From Capnocytophaga ochracea DSM 7271 (GTDB lineage: Bacteria; Bacteroidota; Bacteroidia; Flavobacteriales; Flavobacteriaceae): DNA of 64,000 bases. Shown here piece after piece: positions 30,116 to 38,652 of this stretch. The position numbers and the translations under genes are program-made. The DNA lies in assembly GCF_000023285.1 (NCBI RefSeq), contig NC_013162.1:2136501-2200500 (forward strand), given 5' to 3'. Below the pieces are notes generated by a model. That model did no database searches, had not been told where the DNA came from, and saw only the letters and a program-made list of their open reading frames with translations. Numbering within the stretch: position 1 is the stretch's first letter; every line of letters begins with the position of its first letter.

Positions 30116-30715
30116 TTATTTCTTAGTGGCAGCTTTTTCAGCTTTTGCAGCATCTTGTGCGGCTTTCATTGCAGCACGCGATACTCTCACCTGGCAAACC
30201 ACAGTATTATCTGGGTGCATAATCTTGTATTTATCTTGTGCTAATTTAGTAACGTATAGCTTGTTACCCATTTCTAAGCCCGAAATATCTACAGGAACAA
30301 AATCAGGTAAATTGTCAGGAAGAGCTTTTACTTTTAGTTTGCGGTTCACAATACGCAAAGTACCCCCTGCCATAATACCTGGTGAAGTCCCCTCAATTTG
30401 AATTGGCACTTCAATAGTGATTTCTTTGTCTTTGTGAAGCTGATAAAAATCGATGTGGATAATTTTATCAGATACAGGGTCAAACTGAATGTCTTGCAGA
30501 ATGGCGTTATAGGTTTTACCATTCAATTCAATCGCAGCGGTGTATACGTTAGGAGTGTACACGATGTTTTTGAATGCTAATTCAGGCGCTGAAAAATGCA
30601 GAACATTGTCTCCTCCGTATAATACGCAAGGAACCTGTCCAGCATTACGTAAGGCTTTGCTCGCAGCTTTGCCCACGCTTTCTCTTTGAGATCCTTTGAT
30701 TGTAATTGATTTCAT
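30116..30715 (-). CDS. rplY: 50S ribosomal protein L25/general stress protein Ctc
   Basis: A 199-residue protein of the long CTC form. The N-terminal 5S-rRNA-binding domain ([35 protein letters not shown]) and central [16 protein letters not shown] are followed by the TL5-type C-terminal domain ([19 protein letters not shown]...). The tail is Ala/Lys-rich ([15 protein letters not shown]). It binds 5S rRNA in the large subunit. It lies 99 nt downstream of prs, a common Bacteroidota order. Confidence 0.93.
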   Translation of the reverse strand: MKSITIKGSQRESVGKAASKALRNAGQVPCVLYGGDNVLHFSAPELAFKNIVYTPNVYTAAIELNGKTYNAILQDIQFDPVSDKIIHIDFYQLHKDKEITIEVPIQIEGTSPGIMAGGTLRIVNRKLKVKALPDNLPDFVPVDISGLEMGNKLYVTKLAQDKYKIMHPDNTVVCQVRVSRAAMKAAQDAAKAEKAATKK

Positions 30716-30814
30716 TTATTTATAAATAATTATTAAGTTACTTGTTCTTAGGCGTTAGGTTTTGTTAGATATTAAACATCAATTCTTACCTTTTACTTTT
30801 TACCTTTCACCTTG

Positions 30815-31759
30815 CTACATTATAAATTTAGAACTGATAGGCTCGTTGTGGTGTACGCGATGCATTACATCAGCAAAAAGATCAGCACAACTCAGTACTT
30901 TTATTTTGCTCGAAGGCTGCTTTAGTGGAATCGAATCAGTCACGATAAGCTCTTCTAAAGCCGAATTCTCTATGCGCTCATATGCGTTCCCGCTCAGTAT
31001 AGGGTGAGTAGCCACCGCTCTTACACTTATAGCTCCTCTGTCCTTCATCAGTTGGGCAGCTTTCACCAAAGTACCTGCCGTGTCTACCATATCGTCTACC
31101 AATACTACGTTTTTACCTTCTACTTCACCTATAAGCTCCATTGTTTCAATCACATTGGCTTGTTTGCGCTGTTTATAGCAAATCACCACATCACATTTCA
31201 AGAACTTAGAATAAGCATAAGCCCTTTTAGAGCCTCCCATATCGGGCGAAGCAATACACAAATTGTCTAAGTGCAACCCCTGTAAATAAGGTAAGAAAAT
31301 GCTTGAAGCAAAAAGATGGTCTACAGGGCGCTCAAAGAATCCTTGAATTTGGTCAGCGTGCAAGTCCATCGTCATAATACGAGTAGCACCTGCCGCTTGC
31401 AAAAGATTAGCCACCAATTTTGCCCCTATTGGCACTCTGGGTTTATCTTTCCTATCTTGGCGAGCCCACCCAAAGTAAGGCATTACTGCTGTGATGTGCC
31501 TTGCCGAAGCGCGTTTGGCAGCGTCTATCATTAGTAAAAGCTCCATCAAGTTATCCGAATTAGGGAAAGTAGAGCATATTAAGAAAACGCGTGCCCCTCT
31601 AATCGATTCTTCATAAGAGGGCTGAAATTCACCATCACTATAATAAGAAAGTTTAACTTCACCGAGCTGAGTACCGTATTTTTGCGCAATTTTCTCAGCC
31701 AGCTCTATGCTTTTAGAGCAAGCAAAGATTTTTGAATTAGGGGTGGTTTCACTAAACAT
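30815..31759 (-). CDS. prs: Ribose-phosphate pyrophosphokinase (PRPP synthetase)
   Basis: A 314-residue enzyme making PRPP from ribose-5-phosphate and ATP. It has the ATP-binding region MPYFGWARQDRKDKPRVPIGAKLVANLL (about 95-122), the metal-binding His in MTMDLHADQIQGFF, the flexible loop Lys-Arg region (SPDMGGSKRAYAYSK), and the PRPP-binding loop VVLVDDMVDTAGTL (about 214-227). Length is typical of the class I enzyme. It is co-directional with rplY. Confidence 0.95.
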   Translation of the reverse strand: MFSETTPNSKIFACSKSIELAEKIAQKYGTQLGEVKLSYYSDGEFQPSYEESIRGARVFLICSTFPNSDNLMELLLMIDAAKRASARHITAVMPYFGWARQDRKDKPRVPIGAKLVANLLQAAGATRIMTMDLHADQIQGFFERPVDHLFASSIFLPYLQGLHLDNLCIASPDMGGSKRAYAYSKFLKCDVVICYKQRKQANVIETMELIGEVEGKNVVLVDDMVDTAGTLVKAAQLMKDRGAISVRAVATHPILSGNAYERIENSALEELIVTDSIPLKQPSSKIKVLSCADLFADVMHRVHHNEPISSKFIM

Positions 31760-31809
31760 TTTTATCAGTAAGTGTATTAAGGTATAAAAACTTCTAACTT
31801 TTCAGGGTG

Positions 31810-31839
31810 CAAAGGTACGAATATTAATCGTAATTGCAA
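31810..31839 (-). promoter_or_regulatory. Promoter of prs-rplY
   Basis: TACCTTTG (31810-31817) with TTG (31837-31839) 19 nt upstream on the minus strand. Confidence 0.7.
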
Positions 31840-32025
31840 GTATCTTGATCTGATTTTTTTATTTTATGTACCAAAATATACTGCGCCTTACCATCTTGTT
31901 TATCTCTTTGTTGCACCAATTACACTCTCCCATTATCCTTGTCATTTTTCATTTGTCACTCGTCATTTCTTCCTTTTTCCGTCATACTCCCTCCTAGTGC
32001 CTACGGCCTAAGGTCTATCACCTAT

Positions 32026-32166
32026 TTCTCTTTCTTTCGCCTCGAAACCCCGTTTTTAACATTTTTAGCGTTGTTGTATTACAGTATGAATCAACTATTT
32101 ACATACCCTTTCTATACCAATCTTCCAAGATTCGTATAAGCTTCCTATAAGCTCTCTATAAGCTAA
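32026..32166 (+). repeat. Dispersed intergenic repeat, core copy 3, with flanks 31925-32282
   Basis: Core copy closest to 14839-14978. Together with its left flank (CATTTGTCACTCGTCATTTC at about 31950, CTAAGGTCTATCACCTATTT at about 32010) and right flank (32178-32282), it forms a roughly 360-bp composite that parallels 14728-15155 in inverted order. The rest of gap 31840-32367 is low-complexity TTTCCTAAT sequence. No gene is seen. Confidence 0.82.
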
Positions 32167-32177
32167 CCCCACCTTCC

Positions 32178-32282
32178 TAATACCCTTTTTCCTTCAAAAT
32201 CCCTCTCAGCCTACTTCTGATATTTTTCGTTTTTCTCCGAAGTCTAAACCCCTTCTCTGAGTCTCTCCGAAATTCTCCAACT
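32178..32282 (-). repeat. Dispersed flanking repeat block, copy 3
   Basis: Inverted counterpart of 14728-14832, with CTTCTGATATTTTTCGTTTT, CTCCGAAGTCTAAACCCCTT and CTCCGAAATTCTCCAACTAA. Confidence 0.8.
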
Positions 32283-32367
32283 AATTTCCACATTTCCTAA
32301 TTTCTACATTTCCTAATTTCCTAATTAATAACCCACTGCTCGCATAGTACTCCCCCTTATATCAAAC

Positions 32368-33876
32368 TCAGAAAGTAAGCCCTAAACTAAATTGATGAAA
32401 AATATTCACTTTTTGACTCGTAAATACTCCTATTTCACTGTTAAATCCTACAAAATAGCTTAATGAAGGCGAAAGTTTGTGATGGTATTGCAAACTCACC
32501 TCAAAACGCTGTCTATCTGAAGCAAGAAAGCGGGCATTGTGCAAAAGCATTGCGCTGAGCTCAGTTTCATTGCGGTCATTGCGCAATAGATAATTCTCGT
32601 GTAATACTTTCCGATACCGATACTGCACGCCTGTTACCCCTATACTCTTCTCCCCTAAGGGTGCTACAACACTTATCGTCATTCCAACATTCATATAATC
32701 AAAATGCTGAAAACTCCTCACCAAAGTATAATCCTCACGATAAGTTTCATAACTCACATAAGGCATTATACGATACTGCACAGCATTGTCGAACCCAAAA
32801 AGCGCACCTAACTGATATTGCTCACATTTAAGGGTATAGTTTTTGTTCTTCGCAATAACCTCCGTCCAATTGTTATTGCGCCCCGAGAGGATAGGCTCTA
32901 CGCCCTTTTTACTTTGCTGATAATATCCTAATTTGAATCCGTAGTGATAGTGAGCACGACGGAACAATTTGGTAAGTTCTGTATTGAGTACCCTATTGGT
33001 CAGGGTTACTGCAACAATTCCATTGTCATCAGTCATATACTTCTCAATCGTCAGTTGATGATAATCTCCTGTGAGAAAAAAGTCGTCCGCTCTGCTGATA
33101 GCCATTCCTCCACCATAACCATAACCTTCGTAAAAAGCCCTCAGTTTATTGCCTTTCAGCAAATGGTTGTAATACCCCAAGCCATTGAGGTGATACACCG
33201 TAGGCCCCCCTAATTCGTTAAAGAACCTCAGTTCGTTTGATTGGGTATATTTCACAAAAGTGCCATAAACACCCATCTTCCACTGCATTACCTTCCACAT
33301 AAAACCCGATTGCAATTGCAATTGCGAAGTAATATCCTTAGGACGCGGGTCTTTATCCCTACTTGCTAATTCAGCTTGGTAATTCAAAGAGATACCCCAA
33401 TGCAGGCGTTGCCATTGTTTGGCAAAACCACCCGTAAAGGCGTATTGTTCGCTGTGCAAATCTCCCCCTATGGCATCAGCAGTGAAGTAAGGATATAGCA
33501 ACTCACCATCTAACGACTCGTTCCAGCGAATGTGCTTTAGGGTTCGATTTATATACGAGGCATCACCCCAAAGCGTACGCGTGCTGTCATAAGGAAAATA
33601 AGAGCTCGCTTTTACTGAGAAAGCAGTATGACCTTCGGGATACTGCTGGGCATACGCCTGCTTATCGCTTCCCTCGTAAGTCGTTTGCACCGACGAAAAG
33701 CGATATTTCCCCCACTCTGTCATTGCTGCTGGATTCTGAAAGTAAGCTTTATAAATGCGTTGAACACTTTGTTGCTCTTTCAGTTTCAGCAGGAGAGTAT
33801 CAATAGTATCTTGCCCCCAAGCAATCATCTCGCAGAGAAAAAATAAAAATAATATGTTGAGTGGACGATGTGTCAA
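32368..33876 (-). CDS. DUF6850-like outer-membrane beta-barrel protein
   Basis: A 502-residue protein with a signal peptide (about 1-21, EMIAWGQ). The body is almost entirely alternating amphipathic beta strands rich in Tyr, Trp and Phe, ending in a terminal strand HQFSLGLTF as outer-membrane barrels do. It is the third gene of the receptor, DUF4876 lipoprotein and barrel operon, a trio I recognise from Bacteroidota genomes. No function is established. It is separated from the lipoprotein gene by a perfect hairpin (33913-33943). Family name is from memory. Confidence 0.65.
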   Translation of the reverse strand: MTHRPLNILFLFFLCEMIAWGQDTIDTLLLKLKEQQSVQRIYKAYFQNPAAMTEWGKYRFSSVQTTYEGSDKQAYAQQYPEGHTAFSVKASSYFPYDSTRTLWGDASYINRTLKHIRWNESLDGELLYPYFTADAIGGDLHSEQYAFTGGFAKQWQRLHWGISLNYQAELASRDKDPRPKDITSQLQLQSGFMWKVMQWKMGVYGTFVKYTQSNELRFFNELGGPTVYHLNGLGYYNHLLKGNKLRAFYEGYGYGGGMAISRADDFFLTGDYHQLTIEKYMTDDNGIVAVTLTNRVLNTELTKLFRRAHYHYGFKLGYYQQSKKGVEPILSGRNNNWTEVIAKNKNYTLKCEQYQLGALFGFDNAVQYRIMPYVSYETYREDYTLVRSFQHFDYMNVGMTISVVAPLGEKSIGVTGVQYRYRKVLHENYLLRNDRNETELSAMLLHNARFLASDRQRFEVSLQYHHKLSPSLSYFVGFNSEIGVFTSQKVNIFHQFSLGLTF

Positions 33877-33912
33877 TTCTAATTCATTGATTTGTCAATA
33901 AAAAACGCTACA

Positions 33913-33943
33913 AACTTTGCCAAAGTTTAACTTTGGCAAAGTT
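33913..33943. terminator. Perfect 15-bp hairpin, TTTGCCA family
   Basis: Two 15-bp arms around one base, nearly palindromic within each arm. It sits between DUF4876 and DUF6850 genes of one operon and could reduce expression of the last gene. Confidence 0.6.
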
Positions 33944-33977
33944 AAATCTGCAAAAGCAATATTTCACTCTTCACTTT

Positions 33978-35186
33978 TCACTTTTTAAGTGTAGGTGTAG
34001 TGAGGATTTCGAAATCTTCAGTAGAGTTGTTAGTATCTTTAAAGATAGGCTTACCATTGTTTTCAGAAAGAACCTTACGGCGTACAGATTTGCCATAACG
34101 AGTTTTGTCTTCCTCATCTTTAGTCACATAAGTATAGCCTGAATCCAAAGAAGTATCGGTCACCAACCATTCGAAACCTTTTTCAGTACTTAGATTTACG
34201 GCATCTACTATCCACTCATTAGGAATTTTCAACGTACTTCCTGTCTTTTTAACTATTTTGCCTTTAACATTAACTTCATATTCATAGTCATATCTAAGAG
34301 TAGAAGTAGCAGTACCTTCTGGGAAACGCGCTATCACATAGCTTCTATTACCTCGATTATTGAATATGAGAATACCATACAAATTGATATTATTGGTAAC
34401 AGTAGGGCTATCTATATCTTTTACTCTTGGAGGATAATAATTCTCAAAGTTAGCTTTGCTCAAATCTAAAGAATTAGGATTGTTTTCTTTATGGTTAATT
34501 CCTTGTTCAGCAATAACAATAGAAGCACCTGGTTGCACGGGATATTGAGTGCCTGTACCAGGTATTTGCACCATACCTTCTACTGCAAAGGCTTCTTTCA
34601 TTATATTGGGAGTGTAATCTCTTTTGGTTACCGTTAAAAACTTAGAATCTGCTAATACCAAACCATCGGCGTAAAGCACCTTATCGGTATTGTTATAAAG
34701 TTTGATATACTGGTCACCAAAGTATTGTTTTCCTTCAGGAGTTAAAGTGCCAACAAAAAAGATTTCTTCTATAATAAAGTCATTACCTTTAGCTTTGATA
34801 GATAAAGGTACTTTAAAAGAGCTATCGCTAAGCACATCTATTTTGCTAACGAAAGCACTAAGTTCACCTGCTACGGTCTTGCCATCAAGGGTATAAGTAG
34901 CAGTGGTGGCAATGCGCAGTTCATAGCTCCCCATCAAAAGAGGAAGGGTTAATTCATTTTGAGAAATATTGGTAAAAATACGTTCTACTTTCTCATTCTT
35001 GTTGAGTTCTGTAAGAGTAAGGGTGAGCGTACCATACCGAACATTGGTTACCTTATCAGGATTTTGTAGCTGAAGGGTAAGATTGCGTGTAGTAACAAAG
35101 GTGTTGATATTATCATCATCCTTCTTACAAGCGTTTAAGAGCACTAAAGTAAGTGCTAAAGCTAAAAATTGTTTTAAATGTCTCAT
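33978..35186 (-). CDS. DUF4876 family lipoprotein
   Basis: A 402-residue lipoprotein with lipobox VLLNAC (Cys20) and an acidic stretch. A beta-sandwich-like N-terminal part follows (NLTLQLQNPDKVTNVRYGTLTLTLTELN). A larger domain contains IEEIFFVGTLTPEGKQYFGDQYIKLYNNTDKVLYADGLVLADS (lamin-tail-like wording), FENYYPPRVKDIDSPTV and WIVDAVNLS. This is the DUF4876 pattern. It lies 14 nt after the TonB receptor gene. It is probably the surface lipoprotein partner of that receptor. The ligand is unknown. Confidence 0.75.
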   Translation of the reverse strand: MRHLKQFLALALTLVLLNACKKDDDNINTFVTTRNLTLQLQNPDKVTNVRYGTLTLTLTELNKNEKVERIFTNISQNELTLPLLMGSYELRIATTATYTLDGKTVAGELSAFVSKIDVLSDSSFKVPLSIKAKGNDFIIEEIFFVGTLTPEGKQYFGDQYIKLYNNTDKVLYADGLVLADSKFLTVTKRDYTPNIMKEAFAVEGMVQIPGTGTQYPVQPGASIVIAEQGINHKENNPNSLDLSKANFENYYPPRVKDIDSPTVTNNINLYGILIFNNRGNRSYVIARFPEGTATSTLRYDYEYEVNVKGKIVKKTGSTLKIPNEWIVDAVNLSTEKGFEWLVTDTSLDSGYTYVTKDEEDKTRYGKSVRRKVLSENNGKPIFKDTNNSTEDFEILTTPTLKK

Positions 35187-35200
35187 AATATGTTAATTTA

Positions 35201-37834
35201 TTAATTTGCTAATTTACTCTTCCCTAAAGAAATGTTCATCTCCATTCCAAAATAGGGGTTGATAAGTCCGCGACGGTTGATGTATTGTCTGTTCACACGG
35301 TAGTCCTCGTAAAAGTTGAACAGATTGTTTACATATATCGAAAGGGTAAAATATTTATAAAATTCTTTTGATATTTTTAGATGTATGTTCATTGATAATG
35401 GGGTTCTATCACTGAGACTTATAGTTGTAGGGCGTATGAGCCATTGCAATACGGGGTCACTCGCTTCTGTCGCTGTATATGGGTGACGCACACCATCTTC
35501 ACTGATGTAGTGAGTGGGCACACGACTAAGAGATGGACTGCTGTTGATAACATACCAAGTGAGGTCGCAACGCACAGAGGTGATGAGATGCAGTTCAGGG
35601 AGGTAAGTATCGGCTACGAGACTGGTTTGTAACTGTTCACAGTCGTACTTCTCCATTTCAGGATATACTCCCAGATTGTAATATTTGCGGTTGTTAATGA
35701 TATCTTTATCGGCAGGACGATATACAGGCAATGAGTTGTAATACAAGCTGTGAAACCACGCACCACTAAGGGTAAAGCGAGTGTTGAGCAATTGTAGGCG
35801 CTTGCTACTGTACTGAAATTCCATCCCTTGTTTATCGATAGCTGAGCCATTGCTCTCCATATCTGAGAGTATCAGGGCGTCTTGCACAGTATAGGGCAGG
35901 TTTTCCACCAAAGGAGGGGCAGTAATCGCATTGTGATTGAGCCCTGTAGCATCGTATTTTTTATAGAATACCTTGTGATAATCGCTCATCTTTCGGAAAC
36001 CCGATTGCATACGCTCGTCGAAATAGGTGATAAACAGCGAATGGTGGTCGTATTCCAAGCCAAGGCGCACTTCGGCTTTGCTGTTCACTGCGGGCATAAT
36101 GCTGTAGTTCACTTGCGGAAAAATATACGTTTTATAGTGCAATTGGCGGTAAGCCCTTTGGCTGTGATAGTAATTTAGCTGAACAAAATCTTCGTATTTT
36201 TCTTGAGGGTAGAGCATCTCTTGAGTAGGGAGTTTGCTGTGCTTGCCCCAACCACCTGTAAGACTGATAATGAGAGCTTTTTGGTTAGCAAATTCAATTT
36301 TAGGAAAAGTAACTTTCATATTCACACGTGGGTCGAAACACACCTTGTTATGCAATGCGTAGCGTGAATCAAGTCCTAAAAGGGTGTTGGCGCGCAAACC
36401 GGCACGCAAGAAGAAATCGGTATGCCAAAAGGTTTTTTCTAACTGTTCTTCAACATAAAAAGACATATCCTGCATCGCGGGAATACTCTTGAAAGCACGC
36501 GGACGTGTAGTTATTTCGGGTGAAGGTGGGTGCGCCAAATCGTATACCTGACCCAGACCGTTGTTTTTGTTGTAGTTGTAAGTAAGCCCTATAAGAAACT
36601 CGTTAAGAAATCCTGCAAAACGTTTATAACCTCCTGCTGCAAAGTCGGTATAAAGGTGTAGCGGTTTGCCATCTACGAGCAAGTGCGACACATAGTTAGG
36701 GTCGGAAAATGCGCCATAAAATTCACCTGCTTCTGTGTTTGTGAAGACAGGGCGCGCATTGGTGATTTGCACCCATTTGTCTTGTTCAATACGGTCAAAA
36801 CTCTGCGAGTAACTAGTTTTGAGTACCAATGTTTTGAAGAATGTTTTGTGGAGTTCCCAACTCAGCCCATTGGCGATACGGATATTGTTGTAAATGGATT
36901 GATAAGCATCATAGCGATCAAAACCTACATCGGGGTCGCGTTTTTCCTTGTCGATAGTGCCCGTATAGTCGATGCTGAAATTCCACGTAAGCGGATTTTC
37001 GGTATTAAAGTGTTTTTCGGCACGAGCCGAAGCAGTGTAACGTTTGTAGTTTTCAAAGCTGTTACGCGGGTCGGGTTGGGAATCTAAATAATCCAAACTG
37101 AAGTTGAGTTTGAGGCGATTTTCAGTAAGTTCAAAGCCTTTGCCTACATAGAAAAGTTTGCTAAAACCATCGGCTTTGGCTCGCGCCCTAAGGGGAGTAT
37201 AGCCTTTTTTGCGGTGAATTGTTACTATTCCACTGCTGATGTCACCAAATTTTACCGATGGAATACCGCGTATAATCTCCACTGTTTCAATATCATCGGT
37301 AGCAATGGTGCGCATATCTACTCCTGAGCGGGTAGTGTTGCGCTTCTCATCGGCGTAATTCGATTGAGGGGTGATAACCATTCCGGTACCTACCGTAGAT
37401 TGCATATTGTTATTCACATCTAAGGGAACACCATCGATATTGAAGCCTACGCCTAAAGAGGAAATCCTATAGCCGTCCATAGGCGTTCCTGTCTGCCTGA
37501 TAGTGAGCGTATTAGCATAATTTAATGAGGGAGTCGTAACTTGCCGACCAGGGAGCAAACTCACCAAATCGGCAAAGCTGGAAGGCTGGAGGTGTTGCAT
37601 AGCCTTGCGGTCGATAAGCGAAGTAGAGGTAGGAGCAGGAAGTTCTTTGGCAGTTACTACCACTTCTTCTAACTGAATAGGCTGTGTAGTGTCAGAAATA
37701 GTAGTAGGAGAAACAGTGGTGAGAGTTGCAGTTTGAGCGTAAAGAGCTGAGCAAAAAAAAGGAAAAGCAATGAGTACCAAAGAGATGAACCTTTGGTATC
37801 CTAATGGTTGTGTATATTTCTTTTCACTTTTCAT
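35201..37834 (-). CDS. TonB-dependent outer-membrane receptor (DUF4876-linked)
   Basis: An 877-residue protein: signal peptide (about 1-34, SALYAQ), TonB box EEVVVTAKEL (about 57-66), plug (about 70-215) with FNIDGVPLDVNNNM and IETVEIIRGIPSVKFGDISSGIVTIHRKKG, then a long barrel ending MEMNISLGKSKLAN. No SusC-type N-terminal carboxypeptidase-like domain is present, so it is not a SusC. It heads the operon with the DUF4876 lipoprotein and DUF6850 barrel. Ligand unknown; haem, metal-chelate or peptide are open. Confidence 0.85.
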   Translation of the reverse strand: MKSEKKYTQPLGYQRFISLVLIAFPFFCSALYAQTATLTTVSPTTISDTTQPIQLEEVVVTAKELPAPTSTSLIDRKAMQHLQPSSFADLVSLLPGRQVTTPSLNYANTLTIRQTGTPMDGYRISSLGVGFNIDGVPLDVNNNMQSTVGTGMVITPQSNYADEKRNTTRSGVDMRTIATDDIETVEIIRGIPSVKFGDISSGIVTIHRKKGYTPLRARAKADGFSKLFYVGKGFELTENRLKLNFSLDYLDSQPDPRNSFENYKRYTASARAEKHFNTENPLTWNFSIDYTGTIDKEKRDPDVGFDRYDAYQSIYNNIRIANGLSWELHKTFFKTLVLKTSYSQSFDRIEQDKWVQITNARPVFTNTEAGEFYGAFSDPNYVSHLLVDGKPLHLYTDFAAGGYKRFAGFLNEFLIGLTYNYNKNNGLGQVYDLAHPPSPEITTRPRAFKSIPAMQDMSFYVEEQLEKTFWHTDFFLRAGLRANTLLGLDSRYALHNKVCFDPRVNMKVTFPKIEFANQKALIISLTGGWGKHSKLPTQEMLYPQEKYEDFVQLNYYHSQRAYRQLHYKTYIFPQVNYSIMPAVNSKAEVRLGLEYDHHSLFITYFDERMQSGFRKMSDYHKVFYKKYDATGLNHNAITAPPLVENLPYTVQDALILSDMESNGSAIDKQGMEFQYSSKRLQLLNTRFTLSGAWFHSLYYNSLPVYRPADKDIINNRKYYNLGVYPEMEKYDCEQLQTSLVADTYLPELHLITSVRCDLTWYVINSSPSLSRVPTHYISEDGVRHPYTATEASDPVLQWLIRPTTISLSDRTPLSMNIHLKISKEFYKYFTLSIYVNNLFNFYEDYRVNRQYINRRGLINPYFGMEMNISLGKSKLAN

Positions 37835-37853
37835 TCTTCACTAAATAGGACTG

Positions 37854-37861
37854 CAAAGGTA
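37854..37861 (-). promoter_or_regulatory. Promoter -7 box of the receptor-DUF4876-DUF6850 operon
   Basis: TACCTTTG on the minus strand, 20 nt before the start codon. No well-placed -33 element was seen. Confidence 0.55.
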
Positions 37862-38146
37862 GTACTTTTTTTGAATTATATAAAACAAATCTAAATAATA
37901 TTAATATCAAACTTATAAAAATGCTTAATTTAACATCTGTTAAATATAACAGAATACTATTTTTTCAATCGCTTTTGCATCACTATATTACCTCTCGTCG
38001 AATACATTTAACCTTTGCACCTCCTACTATCCCCTTCCTTCCATTTCTTTTAAAGTCTTCCCGAAACCTCCAATAAGTCATTTTTGCATTTGTTAAATTC
38101 CAAATTTCCTAACTTTTAAATTGACTAATTCTCTAATTTACCCTTC

Positions 38147-38284
38147 CTTTTCTTTCGTCTCGAAACCCTGTTTTTGGCATTTTTAGTGCTGTTGTATAAT
38201 ATTATGAATCAACTATTTATATACCCTTTCTATACCAATCTTCCAAGATTCGTATAAGCTTCCTATAAGCTTCCTATAAACTAA
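38147..38284 (+). repeat. Dispersed intergenic repeat, core copy 4; rest of gap 37862-38436
   Basis: Fourth core copy, with TTTCGTCTCGAAACCC, ATACCCTTTCTATACCAATC and TATAAGCTTCC units. The surrounding gap has AT-rich DNA and weak traces of the flanking block (about 38055-38080). No gene is seen before the cys leader promoter. Confidence 0.8.
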
Positions 38285-38436
38285 ACACACCCATTTTACC
38301 TCTTATCTTTTACCTGAATCACCTCTTCCGTTCCTCTTCGTTATCTTTCTGCTTCCTCATCTCTTTTCTAAGACAATCCTAGAACTCCGATTATATCTTT
38401 TTGTATAACAAAAAAATAAAAATATTTCACTTTTTC

Positions 38437-38467
38437 TTTGGTAGTTAGAAAAATATTCTTACCTTTG
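38437..38467 (+). promoter_or_regulatory. Consensus promoter of the cys leader and cysE-cysK
   Basis: TTTG (38437-38440), exactly 19 nt, then TACCTTTG (38460-38467). The predicted start of transcription is about 38474, which leaves a leader of about 180 nt before cysE. Confidence 0.8.
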
Positions 38468-38491
38468 CCCCGATTAATAGAATAGTACTGT

Positions 38492-38569
38492 ATGAAACTG
38501 TATGCTTTTCAAATAATGATGATGTGTTGTACCTTCCCTGTGAGCGGTGCAAGGCTCGTTATTTCTTGA
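38492..38569 (+). CDS. Putative cysteine leader peptide (MMMCC)
   Basis: A 25-codon frame, ATG at 38492 and TGA at 38567, about 18 nt into the predicted transcript. It encodes Met-Met-Met-Cys-Cys at codons 9-13 (38516-38530), a run very unlikely by chance right in front of cysteine biosynthesis genes. The codons downstream of the run overlap the RNA segment that can pair with the terminator arm (38539-38549). A ribosome waiting for Cys-tRNA at 38525-38530 would leave that segment free. The leader has no similarity to a protein family and would act through its translation, not its product. Confidence 0.75.
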   Translation: MKLYAFQIMMMCCTFPVSGARLVIS

Positions 38570-38609
38570 AAGTATCAGTATATATATTTTAGTAAACGAA
38601 ATAACAACA

Positions 38610-38646
38610 CCCCACTGCTCATAATAGGTAGTGGGGCTATTTTTTT
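38610..38646 (+). terminator. Intrinsic terminator just before cysE
   Basis: A GC-rich stem of 7 Watson-Crick pairs (up to 10 with wobble), loop of about 7 nt, then CTATTTTTTT. The T-run ends 6 nt before the cysE ATG at 38653. A terminator at this place makes sense only as a regulated one. Confidence 0.85.
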
Positions 38647-38652
38647 ATAATA

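Larger units (their letters stand above)
38474..38646 (+). promoter_or_regulatory. Transcription attenuator of cysE-cysK (leader peptide, antiterminator, terminator)
   Basis: Mutually exclusive pairings are visible. Terminator: 38610-38616 (CCCCACT) with 38630-38636 (AGTGGGG), extendable to 10 bp, then a T-run. Antiterminator: 38541-38549 (TGAGCGGTG) with 38613-38621 (CACTGCTCA), 9 bp including one G-U and extendable by two pairs. A nested helix, 38558-38565 (GTTATTTC) with 38598-38605 (GAAATAAC), can form at the same time. The antiterminator consumes the terminator's 5' arm. Prediction: low charged Cys-tRNA (or Met-tRNA) stalls the ribosome at MMMCC, the antiterminator forms and the operon is read. 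With enough cysteine, transcription stops before cysE. The pairing is seen; the regulation is inferred. Confidence 0.75.

Noticed and set aside
30126..30401. Plus-strand frame opposite rplY, and similar long antisense frames opposite metG, the S9 peptidase and the TonB receptors
   Set aside because: Shadows of well-supported genes on the other strand with no independent evidence.
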